From Clostridia bacterium (lineage in GTDB: Bacteria; Bacillota; Clostridia; Christensenellales; Aristaeellaceae), in the NCBI GenBank assembly GCA_017429695.1, contig JAFROK010000019.1, positions 1 through 64,000 on the forward strand: a stretch of DNA of 64,000 bases. Direction: 5' to 3'. The position numbers were made by a program, and so were the translations under genes. Every line of letters starts with the position of its first letter. The stretch's first letter is position 1. Below, one piece after another: positions 1-8,485 of this stretch. The notes beneath the pieces were generated by a model. The model did no database searches. It was not told where the DNA came from and saw only the letters and a program-made list of their open reading frames with translations.

Positions 1-144
1 ACGCTTGTCCCTGTATATCCCAAAGCTACTACATCTTGCTCTTGAAGCATGGAACATGTCTGTAGGAAGGCCCATCTGGTGGATGGCTCGGTGAAAAAAG
101 TGTTGATTCTACTGAATTTTATACTTGACATTATGGGGAGGAAT

Positions 145-1908
145 ATGAAATACAGGGTTACGGGAAACATTGACGGGGTACGGGACGGGATGCTGGCGCG
201 GCTGGACAGCCTGTTTGAGTACGAACTGGAGGACGGGTCATACCTGCCCCGGGATATGATGAAAATGCTGGCGGACTGCTCCTGCGCCATCAACCGGGAG
301 ATTGCCGTCTATATTACCCGGGACGGGGAAATTGTCAGCGTCGCGATCGGAACGGACTGCGACGTGGAACTGACGGATTACCGGCTGAGGCGGAACGAGA
401 AGCGCCTGAGCTATGTCCGCTGCGTCCATACGCATCCGAACGGGGACGGACGCCTCAGCGACGTGGACCTGAGCGCCCTGAAGATCTTCCGGTATGACGC
501 GATGACTGCCCTCGGCGTAAAGGACGGGGAGCCGACCTTTATCCAGACCGCTTTCCTGGGGGAAAATACGGAAATCCTGATGGATGAACCGGTCCGGTGG
601 TACAAAACACCGGACGCGGAATGGCTGGCCCGGATCGACCAAAGCGATGAGCTGGTCGGCCGGGAGGAAACCCGGGACGTGGACAGCCGGCAGGAAAAAG
701 CGGTGCTCATGGGCATCGAAAGCATGGAATCCCTGGAGGAACTGAAGCGCCTGGCGGAAACCGCCGGGGCGGAGGTGGCTGCCTCCTTCCTGCAGAAGCG
801 GGATAAGCCGGACAGCGCGCTGTTCATCGGGAAGGGCCGTGCGGAGGAACTGAGCCGGGAATGCCAGGCGCTGGAAGCGGACGTGTGCATCTTTGATGAG
901 GAACTGACCGGAATGCAGGTGCGGAACCTGGAGGAAATGCTTCGGATCCGCGTGATTGACCGTACGATGCTGATCCTGGATATCTTTGCCCAGCGGGCGA
1001 CCAGCGCGGAAGGCAAGCTGCAGGTGGAACTGGCGCAGCTGCAGTACCGTTCCGCCCGGCTGATCGGCCAGGGCCTGGTGCTCAGCCGCCTGGCCGGCGG
1101 TATCGGTACCCGGGGCCCCGGTGAAAGCAAACTGGAAATGAACCGGCGCCGGATCCGGATGCGGATGACGGAACTGAAGCGGCGGCTGGACGAGCTGGAA
1201 AAACAGCGGAATGTCCGGCGGAAGAACCGGGAACGCAACGAGATACCGGTGGTGGCCCTGGTCGGTTATACCAATGCCGGAAAATCTACGCTGCTGAATA
1301 CCCTGAGCGGAGCGGATGTCTATGTGCAGGACCAGCTGTTTGCCACGCTGGACGCGGTATCCCGCCGGATGGAGACGGCGGAGAAGACGCCGTACCTGCT
1401 GACGGATACGGTCGGGTTCATCCGGAAACTGCCCCATACGCTGATCAGCGCCTTCCGCTCCACCCTGGACGAAGCGGCGCTGGCGGATGTACTGGTGATC
1501 GTTTCGGACGGCGCCAGCCCGGATATGCTTCAGCAGCATGACACCGTGGAGCAGGTGCTGGAGGAACTGGGCGCAACGGAGCAGAAACGGATTGAAGTCA
1601 TCAACAAGGCGGATGCCTGCGATCCGGATCCCGTTTTCCCCGGCGCGGTAATCATCTCCGCGAAAACCGGCGAAGGCCTGGAAGACCTGAAGGAAGCGAT
1701 TGCCGCGGCCCTGCAGGAATCCTATGTGCCGACATCCTTTGCAATTCCGTTCAGCCGCTACGGGATCCTGAACGAGATCCGCGAAGCCGGTCGGGTGATG
1801 ACCGAAGAGCATACGGCGGAAGGAACAAAGGTGACGGTGATGATTGCCAAAGAGGATACGGAGAGGCTGGTCCGGAAGTACGGAGCGGATATAGTGGTCA
1901 GTGGTTAG
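145..1908 (+). CDS. hflX: GTPase HflX with N-terminal JAMM-like domain
   Basis: HflX is a ribosome-associated GTPase that splits stalled 70S ribosomes under stress. The sequence shows the HflX N-domain (including RGPGESKLE), a glycine-rich linker region and a G domain with P-loop GYTNAGKST near residue 374, DTVGFI switch and NKAD. About 190 extra residues precede this, containing HTHPNGDGRLSDVD (His95, His97, Ser105, Asp108), which matches the HxH-x7-SxxD metal-binding pattern of JAMM/MPN+ proteases. An N-terminal extension of this sort is known in clostridial HflX; its function is not. I chose ATG 145 because GGGGAGG ends 3 bases before it and homologues start there; the frame stays open back to 49. 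The gene ends in TAG, which lies inside a heptad repeat array. Confidence 0.93.
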   Translation: MKYRVTGNIDGVRDGMLARLDSLFEYELEDGSYLPRDMMKMLADCSCAINREIAVYITRDGEIVSVAIGTDCDVELTDYRLRRNEKRLSYVRCVHTHPNGDGRLSDVDLSALKIFRYDAMTALGVKDGEPTFIQTAFLGENTEILMDEPVRWYKTPDAEWLARIDQSDELVGREETRDVDSRQEKAVLMGIESMESLEELKRLAETAGAEVAASFLQKRDKPDSALFIGKGRAEELSRECQALEADVCIFDEELTGMQVRNLEEMLRIRVIDRTMLILDIFAQRATSAEGKLQVELAQLQYRSARLIGQGLVLSRLAGGIGTRGPGESKLEMNRRRIRMRMTELKRRLDELEKQRNVRRKNRERNEIPVVALVGYTNAGKSTLLNTLSGADVYVQDQLFATLDAVSRRMETAEKTPYLLTDTVGFIRKLPHTLISAFRSTLDEAALADVLVIVSDGASPDMLQQHDTVEQVLEELGATEQKRIEVINKADACDPDPVFPGAVIISAKTGEGLEDLKEAIAAALQESYVPTSFAIPFSRYGILNEIREAGRVMTEEHTAEGTKVTVMIAKEDTERLVRKYGADIVVSG

Positions 1909-1976
1909 TGATTAGTGATTAGTGGTCAGGGACTTGGGAGTTGGTGTTTTATCCTGAGACCTGACACCTGAAACCT
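1893..1976. repeat. Heptad repeat array A (12 units)
   Basis: Twelve consecutive 7-base units run from the last codons of hflX to just before the next gene. The first five are AGTGGTC, AGTGGTT, AGTGATT, AGTGATT and AGTGGTC; the last three are GAGACCT, GACACCT and GAAACCT, which on the other strand read AGGTCTC, AGGTGTC, AGGTTTC. The array therefore has two halves in opposite orientation and can fold (GGTCAGGGA against TCCTGAGACC). The hflX TAG stop is part of it: the AG at 1907-1908 begins unit 3. Confidence 0.8.
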
Positions 1977-1996
1977 TTCATCGGGGGTAGACAGGC

Positions 1997-4636
1997 ATGG
2001 GGAAGACGATTGTAGTCGGGCTGGCGGCGCATGTGGACGCCGGCAAGACCACACTGTCCGAATCCATGCTTTTTCTTTCGGGCGCGGTACGCCGCCAGGG
2101 CCGGGTAGACCACGGGGACACATGGCTGGATACGGAAAAAATGGAGAAGGAACGGGGAATTACTATCTTCTCCAAGGAAGCGCGCCTGGCCTGGAACCGG
2201 ACGGAAATCACCCTGATTGATACCCCCGGCCATGCGGATTTTTCCGGGGAAGCGGAGCGGGCGGTCAGTGTAATGGATGTTGCCGTGCTGGTGATCAGCG
2301 CGCCGGAGGGCGTGCAGCCGCATACCCGCGCATTATGGAAGGTGCTTCGTGAAAACCGGGTGCCGGTTCTGCTTTTCCTGAATAAAGCCGATCAGTTCCG
2401 GGGCGATATGGATGCGCTGCTGGCTTCCGTCCGGAAGGAGCTGGCGGAAGGCGTTGTCATGTTCCCGGATCCCGATCCGGAAAAGGTTGCCCTGTGCGAT
2501 GAGCGCTGTCTGGACGCGTTTCTGCGGGAAGGGGAGATTCCGGAACGGATGATCCACGGCCTGGTCGCGGAGCGGCGGCTGTTCCCGTGCTTTGCCGGGG
2601 CGGCACTGAAGAATGAAGGTGTGGCAGCGCTGCTGGATTTCCTTGCCGGGCTGGACGTGAAAAAGGATTATCCGGCGGAGTTCGGCGCAAGGGTATACAA
2701 GGTGGCCCGGGACGCAAGGGGCGCCCGGCTGGCCTTTATGAAAATTACCGGCGGTGTGTTGAAGGCGCGGGACCTGCTGACGCTGAAGGATCCGGAGGGA
2801 GAAACGCTCTGGGCGGAGAAGGCGGCGGAAATCCGCCTGTATTCCGGCGCGCGTTTCACGCCTGTTCCGGAAGCGGCGGCCGGACAGGTCTGCTGCGTGC
2901 TGGGGCTCAGCAAGGCGGCACCGGGGGACAGCATCGGATCGGATGAAGGAACGCCCGCAAGGCTCATGCGGCCCTGCTATGCCTGCCGGCTGGTGACCGG
3001 GCAGGGAACGGACCTGCATTATGTCCTGGACTGCCTGCGGGCCCTGGAGGAAGAAGAACCCCTGATTCAGGTGGAATATATCGAGGCGCGGCGGGAGATC
3101 CGTGTTCATTCCATGGGGGACGTGTACCTGGAAGTTCTCCGGCAGCAGCTGAAGGACCGCTTCGGAATTGACGCGTCTTTTGCGGACAGTTCGGTGCTGT
3201 ACCGGGAGACGATTGAGGCGCCGGTGGAAGGCGTCGGGCATTATGAGCCCCTGCGCCACTACGCGGAGGTGCACCTGCTGCTGAGTCCGCTGCCGCGGGG
3301 CAGCGGCATGCAGTTCGACTCCGCGGTGCATGTGGACGACCTGGCGCTGAACTGGCAGCGGCTGATCATGACCCATCTCCGGGAAAAACGGCATATCGGC
3401 GTACTGACCGGGGCCCCCCTGACCGATATGCGCATTACGCTGGTGGCCGGGAAGGCGCACCTGAAGCATACGGAGGGCGGTGATTTTCGCCAGGCCACCT
3501 ATCGCGCGGTGCGCCAGGGGCTGATGAAGGCAAAGTCGATCCTGTTGGAACCCTGGATGCGGCTGGAAATCACCGTGCCGGAGGAGCATATCGGCCGGGT
3601 GATGAGCGACCTGACTGCTATGGGCGGGCGGTTCGACGCCCCGGAGGATGTGGGAGGCGGCCTGCAGCGGCTGTGCGGCACGGCATCGGCCGGCGCCTGC
3701 GGTACCTACGGTCGGGATGTCAGCGTGTTCACAAAGGGCAGGGGCAGCTTTTCAGCGGAACTGCTGGACTGGGAACCCTGCGCCGATCCGGAAAAAGTGA
3801 TTGCGGAGAAGGGGTACGATCCGCTCCGGGACACCTGGAACCCGGCGGAATCGGTATTCTGCTCCCACGGAGCCGGGCATCCCGTTCCCTGGAACGAGGT
3901 CGAACAGTATATGCACCTGCCGATGCTTTCGGATATCGAAAACCGGATCCGGAAGGAATCATCCGCAGGCAGTGCCGGCGGCGCCGCAGCAGCCTATCAC
4001 GGGACCCGGGAAGAGGACCAGGCACTGCAGCGGATCTTTGAAAAAACCTACGGTCCTGTCAAGGCGCGCCAGCTGATGTCACCGCCTGCGGAAACACAGA
4101 AAGCCGCGGGTCCGGCATCGGTGAAACCGGTATCTCCCGCGGAGGAAATCCTGCTGATTGACGGGTATAACGTGCTGAATGCCTGGGAGGACTGGAAACC
4201 CTTCCTGGAAGATGAAAACCTGGAAGGTGCCCGGTATGCCCTGATGGATTTGATGTGCAATTACGCCGGGGCTACCGGCAAGAAAGTGATCGTTGTTTTC
4301 GACGCATACAAAGTGCCGGGAAACCCCGGCACGGCGGAAAAATATCATAATATTTTTGTGATTTATACCCGGGAATCCCAGACGGCGGATGCCTTTATCG
4401 AACAGACGACCTATATCGCCCGGGGCGCCGCTGTACGGGTGGTGACATCCGACCGGCCGGAGCAGCTGATCGCTTCCGGCCATGCAGCCATGCGCACCTC
4501 CGCCCGGGAATTCCGGGAGGAAGTCAACAAAGTCCGCGGGGGAATCGCGGCCTTCCTGTCTCAGAACAACCGCCTCCGGCCGGACCGGTCCATTGAAAAA
4601 GCCTATAAGGAAGCGTGGATGAAGAAACACTCTTAA
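1997..4636 (+). CDS. TetM/EF-G-like ribosomal GTPase fused to a Rae1/YacP-type NYN ribonuclease
   Basis: Residues 1-650 or so follow ribosomal-protection proteins (TetM/TetO, EF-G fold): P-loop AHVDAGKTTL at about 11-20, RGITIFSKEA switch, DTPGHADF, NKAD, then domains II-V. A hydrophilic linker of about 60 residues leads to a C-terminal NYN domain (about 717-850) that aligns along its length with Bacillus Rae1/YacP, the endoribonuclease that cleaves mRNA in the ribosomal A site: LLIDGYNV (Asp722), VIVVFDAYKV, TADAFIE (Asp798) and VVTSD. Asp722 and Asp798 correspond to the Rae1 catalytic pair. It lies 88 bp after hflX in the same direction. The Shine-Dalgarno is weak (GGGGGTAG). Its stop overlaps that of the convergent MFS gene. 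Substrate and drug-resistance role are unknown; tetracycline resistance should not be assumed. Confidence 0.88.
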   Translation: MGKTIVVGLAAHVDAGKTTLSESMLFLSGAVRRQGRVDHGDTWLDTEKMEKERGITIFSKEARLAWNRTEITLIDTPGHADFSGEAERAVSVMDVAVLVISAPEGVQPHTRALWKVLRENRVPVLLFLNKADQFRGDMDALLASVRKELAEGVVMFPDPDPEKVALCDERCLDAFLREGEIPERMIHGLVAERRLFPCFAGAALKNEGVAALLDFLAGLDVKKDYPAEFGARVYKVARDARGARLAFMKITGGVLKARDLLTLKDPEGETLWAEKAAEIRLYSGARFTPVPEAAAGQVCCVLGLSKAAPGDSIGSDEGTPARLMRPCYACRLVTGQGTDLHYVLDCLRALEEEEPLIQVEYIEARREIRVHSMGDVYLEVLRQQLKDRFGIDASFADSSVLYRETIEAPVEGVGHYEPLRHYAEVHLLLSPLPRGSGMQFDSAVHVDDLALNWQRLIMTHLREKRHIGVLTGAPLTDMRITLVAGKAHLKHTEGGDFRQATYRAVRQGLMKAKSILLEPWMRLEITVPEEHIGRVMSDLTAMGGRFDAPEDVGGGLQRLCGTASAGACGTYGRDVSVFTKGRGSFSAELLDWEPCADPEKVIAEKGYDPLRDTWNPAESVFCSHGAGHPVPWNEVEQYMHLPMLSDIENRIRKESSAGSAGGAAAAYHGTREEDQALQRIFEKTYGPVKARQLMSPPAETQKAAGPASVKPVSPAEEILLIDGYNVLNAWEDWKPFLEDENLEGARYALMDLMCNYAGATGKKVIVVFDAYKVPGNPGTAEKYHNIFVIYTRESQTADAFIEQTTYIARGAAVRVVTSDRPEQLIASGHAAMRTSAREFREEVNKVRGGIAAFLSQNNRLRPDRSIEKAYKEAWMKKHS

Positions 4637-6216
4637 TCCCCGACATCAAAGGCTTCCAGCTTTGTTTTCGCGGGGATCGGTTTGCTGTCGCCGTGGCGGA
4701 CGAAGAGCATGGTGACGGCGGACAGGGCGACAAAGACCGCGGCGTAGGGGAAAAGGGGATACATATTGCCGGCTTTGTCCATCAGCAGGCCGGAAAGATA
4801 CGGCGTGACAGTCTGGGCGGCCATGCTGGCGGTGTAGTAGAAGCCGGTGTAGCGGCCCACGTCACTGCCCCGGGAAAGCTCCACGACCATCGGGAAGCTG
4901 TTGACGTTGATCGTGGCCCAGCCGATGCCGGCCAGCGCGAACAGGATGTTCATCAGCAGGGCGGAACTGTTCTGGCGCAGGGAGGAGGCAATGGCGAAGG
5001 AGCCCGCGAGCAGGACGATGCCGATCAGGATCGTCTTTTTCCGGCCGATTTTGCTGGCCAGCATGCCGACCGGGATAAAGGCGATCAGCGCGGTGACCTG
5101 GGCGATGATCAGCGTCGTGTTATAATCCCGGGCAAGGACCTGGGTGGCATAGACGGAATACTTGGATGTGACCGCGTTATAACCCATGAACCAGAGAACC
5201 ACGGATGCCAGGATCAGGAGGAGGGAACGGCGCTCCGCGGAGGACAGCTTCCGGGAATCGGAACTGTCGCTCTCTTCGCCGTCATCGATGCCGTATTTCC
5301 GGCTCTCCGCCTCCATTTCTTTCACAAAACGGGGTTCATCCACCTTCAGGCGGAACACCAGCAAACATACCAGCATGATGCCCGCCACGATGGCAAAGAA
5401 GGTGGTGTAGCTCATCAGAGAATTCTTTACGGCACCGGTGGAGAAAACGATCCCCAGCACCAGCACCAGAGCGCCGCCGAGGGTTCCCATCAGGTTGATG
5501 ATGGCGTTGGCCTTGCTGCGCAGCGGTTTGATGGTGACATCCGGCATCAGCGCCACGGCGGGGGAGCGGAAGGTGGCCATGGCAATCAGCAGCAGGAGCA
5601 GCACTGCGATAAACAGGATCAGCGTTTTCGGATTGTTGTGTGTGACCCGCTGGGCGTAGTGCTGGCGGGCGGGAACGACATAGTTGGTATAGTCTTTGTT
5701 CGTTTCCATTTTTTTGGTTTCGGCATTTTCTACCTGGGATTTGATTTCAGTGAAGGCTGTTTTGTCGGGGAATTTCTCTGCCAGGATAAATTCCTGCTCC
5801 CCTGTTACCGGATCGGGATCCGGCATCAGGAGCTTTTCATCTTTCTCCGCATCGTAGAGGCGCTCCAGGGCGGCTGGATCGTCGATGGCGGAGACGTCGG
5901 AAATATTCTTCAGCTGCATATTGTCCACAAAGGACAGGGCAACCAGGAGAATGACTGCCGCGATGGTGCCGATCATGATGAACGGGGTGCGGCGGCCGCT
6001 TTTTCGGAAATGTTTATCGGAGATCGCGCCGAACAACGGCAGCATGAACAGCGCCAGTATATTGTCCAGCGCCATGATGATACCGGAATTTGCCTGGTTC
6101 ATGCCGTATTTATCGGTCAGGATTTTCGGAATGATTGTGTCGTAGGCCTGCCAGAAAGTGCAGATCAGGAAGAAGGCAAAGCCGACATAGACCGTACGTT
6201 TGTAGTTCAGTTTCAT
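4633..6216 (-). CDS. MFS transporter (sugar/GPH-like), long extracellular insert
   Basis: A 527-residue major facilitator permease with about 12 hydrophobic segments. The N-terminal helix region (FWQAYDTIIPKILTDKYG) and GAISDKHFRKSGRR between helices 2 and 3 resemble the SLC45/sucrose-like and GPH branch, so a sugar or glycoside substrate is a reasonable guess but not shown. Residues about 98-197 form an acidic, soluble insert between helices 3 and 4, much longer than usual. A second acidic loop of about 40 residues separates the two halves. GGAGGAGC lies just upstream of the start. The TAA stop overlaps the TAA of the convergent GTPase gene through a shared TTAA. Confidence 0.85.
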   Translation of the reverse strand: MKLNYKRTVYVGFAFFLICTFWQAYDTIIPKILTDKYGMNQANSGIIMALDNILALFMLPLFGAISDKHFRKSGRRTPFIMIGTIAAVILLVALSFVDNMQLKNISDVSAIDDPAALERLYDAEKDEKLLMPDPDPVTGEQEFILAEKFPDKTAFTEIKSQVENAETKKMETNKDYTNYVVPARQHYAQRVTHNNPKTLILFIAVLLLLLIAMATFRSPAVALMPDVTIKPLRSKANAIINLMGTLGGALVLVLGIVFSTGAVKNSLMSYTTFFAIVAGIMLVCLLVFRLKVDEPRFVKEMEAESRKYGIDDGEESDSSDSRKLSSAERRSLLLILASVVLWFMGYNAVTSKYSVYATQVLARDYNTTLIIAQVTALIAFIPVGMLASKIGRKKTILIGIVLLAGSFAIASSLRQNSSALLMNILFALAGIGWATINVNSFPMVVELSRGSDVGRYTGFYYTASMAAQTVTPYLSGLLMDKAGNMYPLFPYAAVFVALSAVTMLFVRHGDSKPIPAKTKLEAFDVGD

Positions 6217-6244
6217 AGGCGCTCCTCCGATGCATTTTTTTCTT

Positions 6245-6273
6245 TTGCCATTTTACCGTATTTTTTCTATAAT
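6245..6273 (+). promoter_or_regulatory. Sigma-A promoter for the glycerophosphodiesterase gene
   Basis: TTGCCA (6245-6250), 17-base spacer, TATAAT (6268-6273). It lies 39 bases upstream of ATG 6313, with heptad array B between promoter and ribosome binding site. Confidence 0.75.
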
Positions 6274-6279
6274 CTCAAT

Positions 6280-6300
6280 ATATCAGTTGTCAGATATCAG
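6280..6300. repeat. Heptad repeat array B (3 units)
   Basis: ATATCAG, TTGTCAG and ATATCAG in a row, placed in the 5' leader between the promoter and GGAGG of the glycerophosphodiesterase gene. This is the only array in the window not attached to a stop codon. Confidence 0.6.
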
Positions 6301-6312
6301 GGAGGCAGGATT

Positions 6313-7125
6313 ATGATCTGGATCATCGCTGCGGTGGTTATTCTGGTTGCGGGATGGATTTTCCTGATTTATCCGGGGAAGGCGTCGCCGGAGGCCAGGG
6401 CGCCTTTCACCGGCCGAACGTTTGCCCACCGGGGCCTGTATGAGCTGGACCAGTCCGTTCCGGAAAACTCTCTCACGGCTTTCCGTCGGGCGGCAGAGGC
6501 AGGATACGGCGCGGAAATGGATGTCCAGATGACGAAGGACGGGCAGGTGGTCGTGTTCCATGACGATGACCTGAAGCGCGGCTGCGGCGTCGACGGCCGG
6601 ATCTGCGATATGACGCTGGCGGAATTGCAGGCGCTGCGCCTGTTCGGAACGGAAGAACGGATTCCGCTGTTTGCTGAAGTGCTGGAGATTTTCGGCGGAA
6701 AACAGCCCCTGATTGTGGAACTGAAATATGCCCCGAACTGGAAGCCCCTCAGCGACGCCACCCGGAAGATGCTGGCGGAATATCCGGGGCAGGCCTGCAT
6801 CGAAAGCTTCCATCCGGCGATCGTCCGGGATTTCCGCATCAACGACCCGGAGCGGGTCCGGGGCCAGCTGTCCCAGCAGGCGCGCCTGTATAAAGGCGCC
6901 ATTCCCGGATACCAGGCGTTTGCCATGAGTCGCCTGCTGACTAACATTGCGACCCGGCCGGATTTTATCGCCTACTGTATCGGCCCGAAGCCGCTGTCCG
7001 TGCGCCTGTGTGAAAAGCTGGGCGCCATGCGGGTCTGCTGGACGGCCCGGGATGAAAAGCGCCACGGGGAACAGGTGCGGAAGAACGACGCGGTGATCTT
7101 TGAAGGCTACCGGCCGGAAGAATAG
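6313..7125 (+). CDS. Glycerophosphodiester phosphodiesterase family protein
   Basis: Hydrolyses glycerophosphodiesters to an alcohol and glycerol 3-phosphate. A single N-terminal membrane helix (residues 1-20) is followed by a GDPD barrel of about 250 residues: AHRGLYE, SVPENSLTAF, GAEMDVQMTKDGQVVVFHDD, IVELKY and a C-terminal strand near RVCWTARD. The HRG, EN, E-x-D and HDD residues that bind metal and substrate are present. ATG 6313 was chosen because GGAGG (6301-6305) sits 7 bases upstream; a much longer frame open upstream runs antisense to the MFS gene and is not coding. The protein is probably membrane anchored. The gene is flanked by heptad arrays B and C and its TAG stop starts array C. 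Confidence 0.92.
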   Translation: MIWIIAAVVILVAGWIFLIYPGKASPEARAPFTGRTFAHRGLYELDQSVPENSLTAFRRAAEAGYGAEMDVQMTKDGQVVVFHDDDLKRGCGVDGRICDMTLAELQALRLFGTEERIPLFAEVLEIFGGKQPLIVELKYAPNWKPLSDATRKMLAEYPGQACIESFHPAIVRDFRINDPERVRGQLSQQARLYKGAIPGYQAFAMSRLLTNIATRPDFIAYCIGPKPLSVRLCEKLGAMRVCWTARDEKRHGEQVRKNDAVIFEGYRPEE

Positions 7126-7179
7126 TTGTCAGTTTTCAGTTATCAGTTTTCAGCTTTCAGTTGGCAGCTTTCAGTTACA
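7124..7179. repeat. Heptad repeat array C (8 units)
   Basis: Eight units: AGTTGTC, AGTTTTC, AGTTATC, AGTTTTC, AGCTTTC, AGTTGGC, AGCTTTC, AGTTACA. Unit 1 begins at the AG of the TAG stop of the preceding gene. The most regular array in the window. Confidence 0.85.
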
Positions 7180-7214
7180 AAAAGATTAAATTCAAAAAAA
7201 TTGCATTGGCATGA

Positions 7215-7243
7215 TTGCAACCGGAATGGAATTTTGATATAAT
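7215..7243 (+). promoter_or_regulatory. Extended -10 promoter for the nucleoside ABC transporter
   Basis: TTGCAA (7215-7220), 17-base spacer, TATAAT (7238-7243) preceded by TG-A (extended -10). It lies 52 bases upstream of ATG 7295. Confidence 0.8.
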
Positions 7244-7294
7244 CCAGTCAGTGATCGCGACAGATCATAAATCGAATATGGGAGGAAATTGGTA

Positions 7295-8398
7295 ATGAAG
7301 AAATTTCTTGCATTGTTTCTCGTGATCGCCCTGTGCCTTGGCGCTGTCAGCGCTCTGGCGGACGGTTACAGCGACATCGAGGACACCGTGGCCTCTGCGG
7401 ACGGCACCTACGTCGTCGCGTTCGTAACGGACGTTGGCCAGCTGAAGGACAAGTCCTTCAACGAAGGCACCTGGAACGGTGTGAAGTCCTACGCGGCCGA
7501 GAACGGCCTGACCTATAAGTACTATCAGCCCGCCAACGGCGACCAGGCGACGGACGACGACCGTTACGACGCCATGAAGGCCGCTGCCCAGGCTGGTGCG
7601 CAAGTCATCGTCTGCGCCGGCTTCATGCAGGGCACCGCGCTGGCCAAGGCGGCCGCGGATTTCCCGGATGTGAAGTTCGTGTTCATTGATGGCTGGTCCC
7701 TGGGCCTGGACAATGTGGTCGGCGTTGCTTACAAAGAAGAGCAGTGCGGCTACTTCGCCGGCTATGCGGCTGTTATGGATGACTTTGAGAAGCTGGGCTT
7801 TGCCGGCGGCGGCGGCGGAACCAACCCTGCCTGCATGCGGTACGGCTACGGCTTCATCCAGGGCGCCAATGACGCTGCTGCGAAGCTGGGCAAGAACGTT
7901 GAAGTTAAGTTCACCTGGGCGTACGGCGCTTCCTTCAGCCCCTCTGCTGAACTGCAGGCCATGATTTCCGGCTGGTACGAGAACGGCACTGAAGTCGTGT
8001 TCTCCTGCGGCGGCTCCATCTTCCAGTCCATCACCGCTGCTGCGGCTGCGAACGATGCGTACGTCATCGGCGTGGACGTAGACCAGAGCTACGAATCCAA
8101 GACAGTTGTGACCTCTGCTCTGAAGGGCCTGGTTGAAGGCACCCGCTGGGCGGTTGCGAAGGCCTTTGACGGCACCTGGGGCGAAATCGGCGGATCGGCT
8201 GTATCCCTGGGCGTGAATGACGACGCTGTCGGCCTGCCTGTGGACACCTGGAGCCTCGAACAGTTCTCTGTCGAAGATTACGAAGCCCTGAAGGCCGCTG
8301 TGGCTGCCGGCGAAATCGCGATCGACGACCAGGCTGCTGAAGGCGATCCCAATGCCAAGGGACCGTGGAGCAACGCGACTGTTCTCTACGTAGAGTAA
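7295..8398 (+). CDS. BMP family ABC transporter substrate-binding protein (nucleoside type)
   Basis: A 367-residue binding protein of the basic-membrane-protein/PnrA class, which captures purine or other nucleosides for import. It has a signal peptide (MKKFLALFLVIALCLGAV, probable cut after ALA), the DVGQLKDKSFNEGTW motif near the start of the mature protein, VDVDQSYESKTVVTSALKG and a C-terminal lobe. No convincing lipobox cysteine is seen at the cleavage site, which is odd for a binding protein in a Gram-positive cell. GGAGG (7281-7285) supports ATG 7295 over the in-frame TTG 7289. First gene of a four-gene transporter operon; a hairpin terminator separates it from the ATPase gene. Confidence 0.93.
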   Translation: MKKFLALFLVIALCLGAVSALADGYSDIEDTVASADGTYVVAFVTDVGQLKDKSFNEGTWNGVKSYAAENGLTYKYYQPANGDQATDDDRYDAMKAAAQAGAQVIVCAGFMQGTALAKAAADFPDVKFVFIDGWSLGLDNVVGVAYKEEQCGYFAGYAAVMDDFEKLGFAGGGGGTNPACMRYGYGFIQGANDAAAKLGKNVEVKFTWAYGASFSPSAELQAMISGWYENGTEVVFSCGGSIFQSITAAAAANDAYVIGVDVDQSYESKTVVTSALKGLVEGTRWAVAKAFDGTWGEIGGSAVSLGVNDDAVGLPVDTWSLEQFSVEDYEALKAAVAAGEIAIDDQAAEGDPNAKGPWSNATVLYVE

Positions 8399-8413
8399 TT
8401 GATTTACCGGGAA

Positions 8414-8443
8414 GCAGGAAGGGCTTCGGCTCTTCCTGCTTTT
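8414..8443 (+). terminator. Intrinsic terminator/attenuator with UUCG loop
   Basis: An 11-bp stem (8414-8424 with 8429-8439, one G-T pair) closed by a TTCG tetraloop and followed by TTTT. It lies between the binding-protein gene and the ATPase gene, so it probably lowers expression of the membrane components relative to the binding protein. Confidence 0.85.
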
Positions 8444-8485
8444 CATGTAAAATGCAGAGTATTCAGAAAGGGGTGAGGATGGCAG

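Noticed and set aside
49-144. N-terminal extension of HflX from ATG 49
   Set aside because: No ribosome binding site, and the added residues do not resemble HflX homologues, which begin near MKYRVTG.
238-1812. Long minus-strand open frame opposite hflX, and similar ones opposite most plus-strand genes
   Set aside because: A known effect of GC-rich codon use. The frames lack ribosome binding sites and known domains, and the sense genes are clear.
1997-4636. Calling the GTPase-NYN protein a tetracycline resistance determinant
   Set aside because: Similarity is to the GTPase superfamily; the extra nuclease domain and chromosomal context beside hflX make a housekeeping or rescue role more likely, and resistance cannot be read from sequence alone.
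4615-6312. Long open frame on the plus strand joining into the glycerophosphodiesterase gene
   Set aside because: It runs antisense to the MFS gene, has His/Gly/Gln-rich low-quality composition, and a good promoter and ribosome binding site lie at 6245-6305.
7124-7179. Heptad arrays taken as CRISPR or as an insertion-sequence end
   Set aside because: Units are 7 bases with no spacers, there are no cas genes, and no transposase or terminal inverted repeats are nearby.
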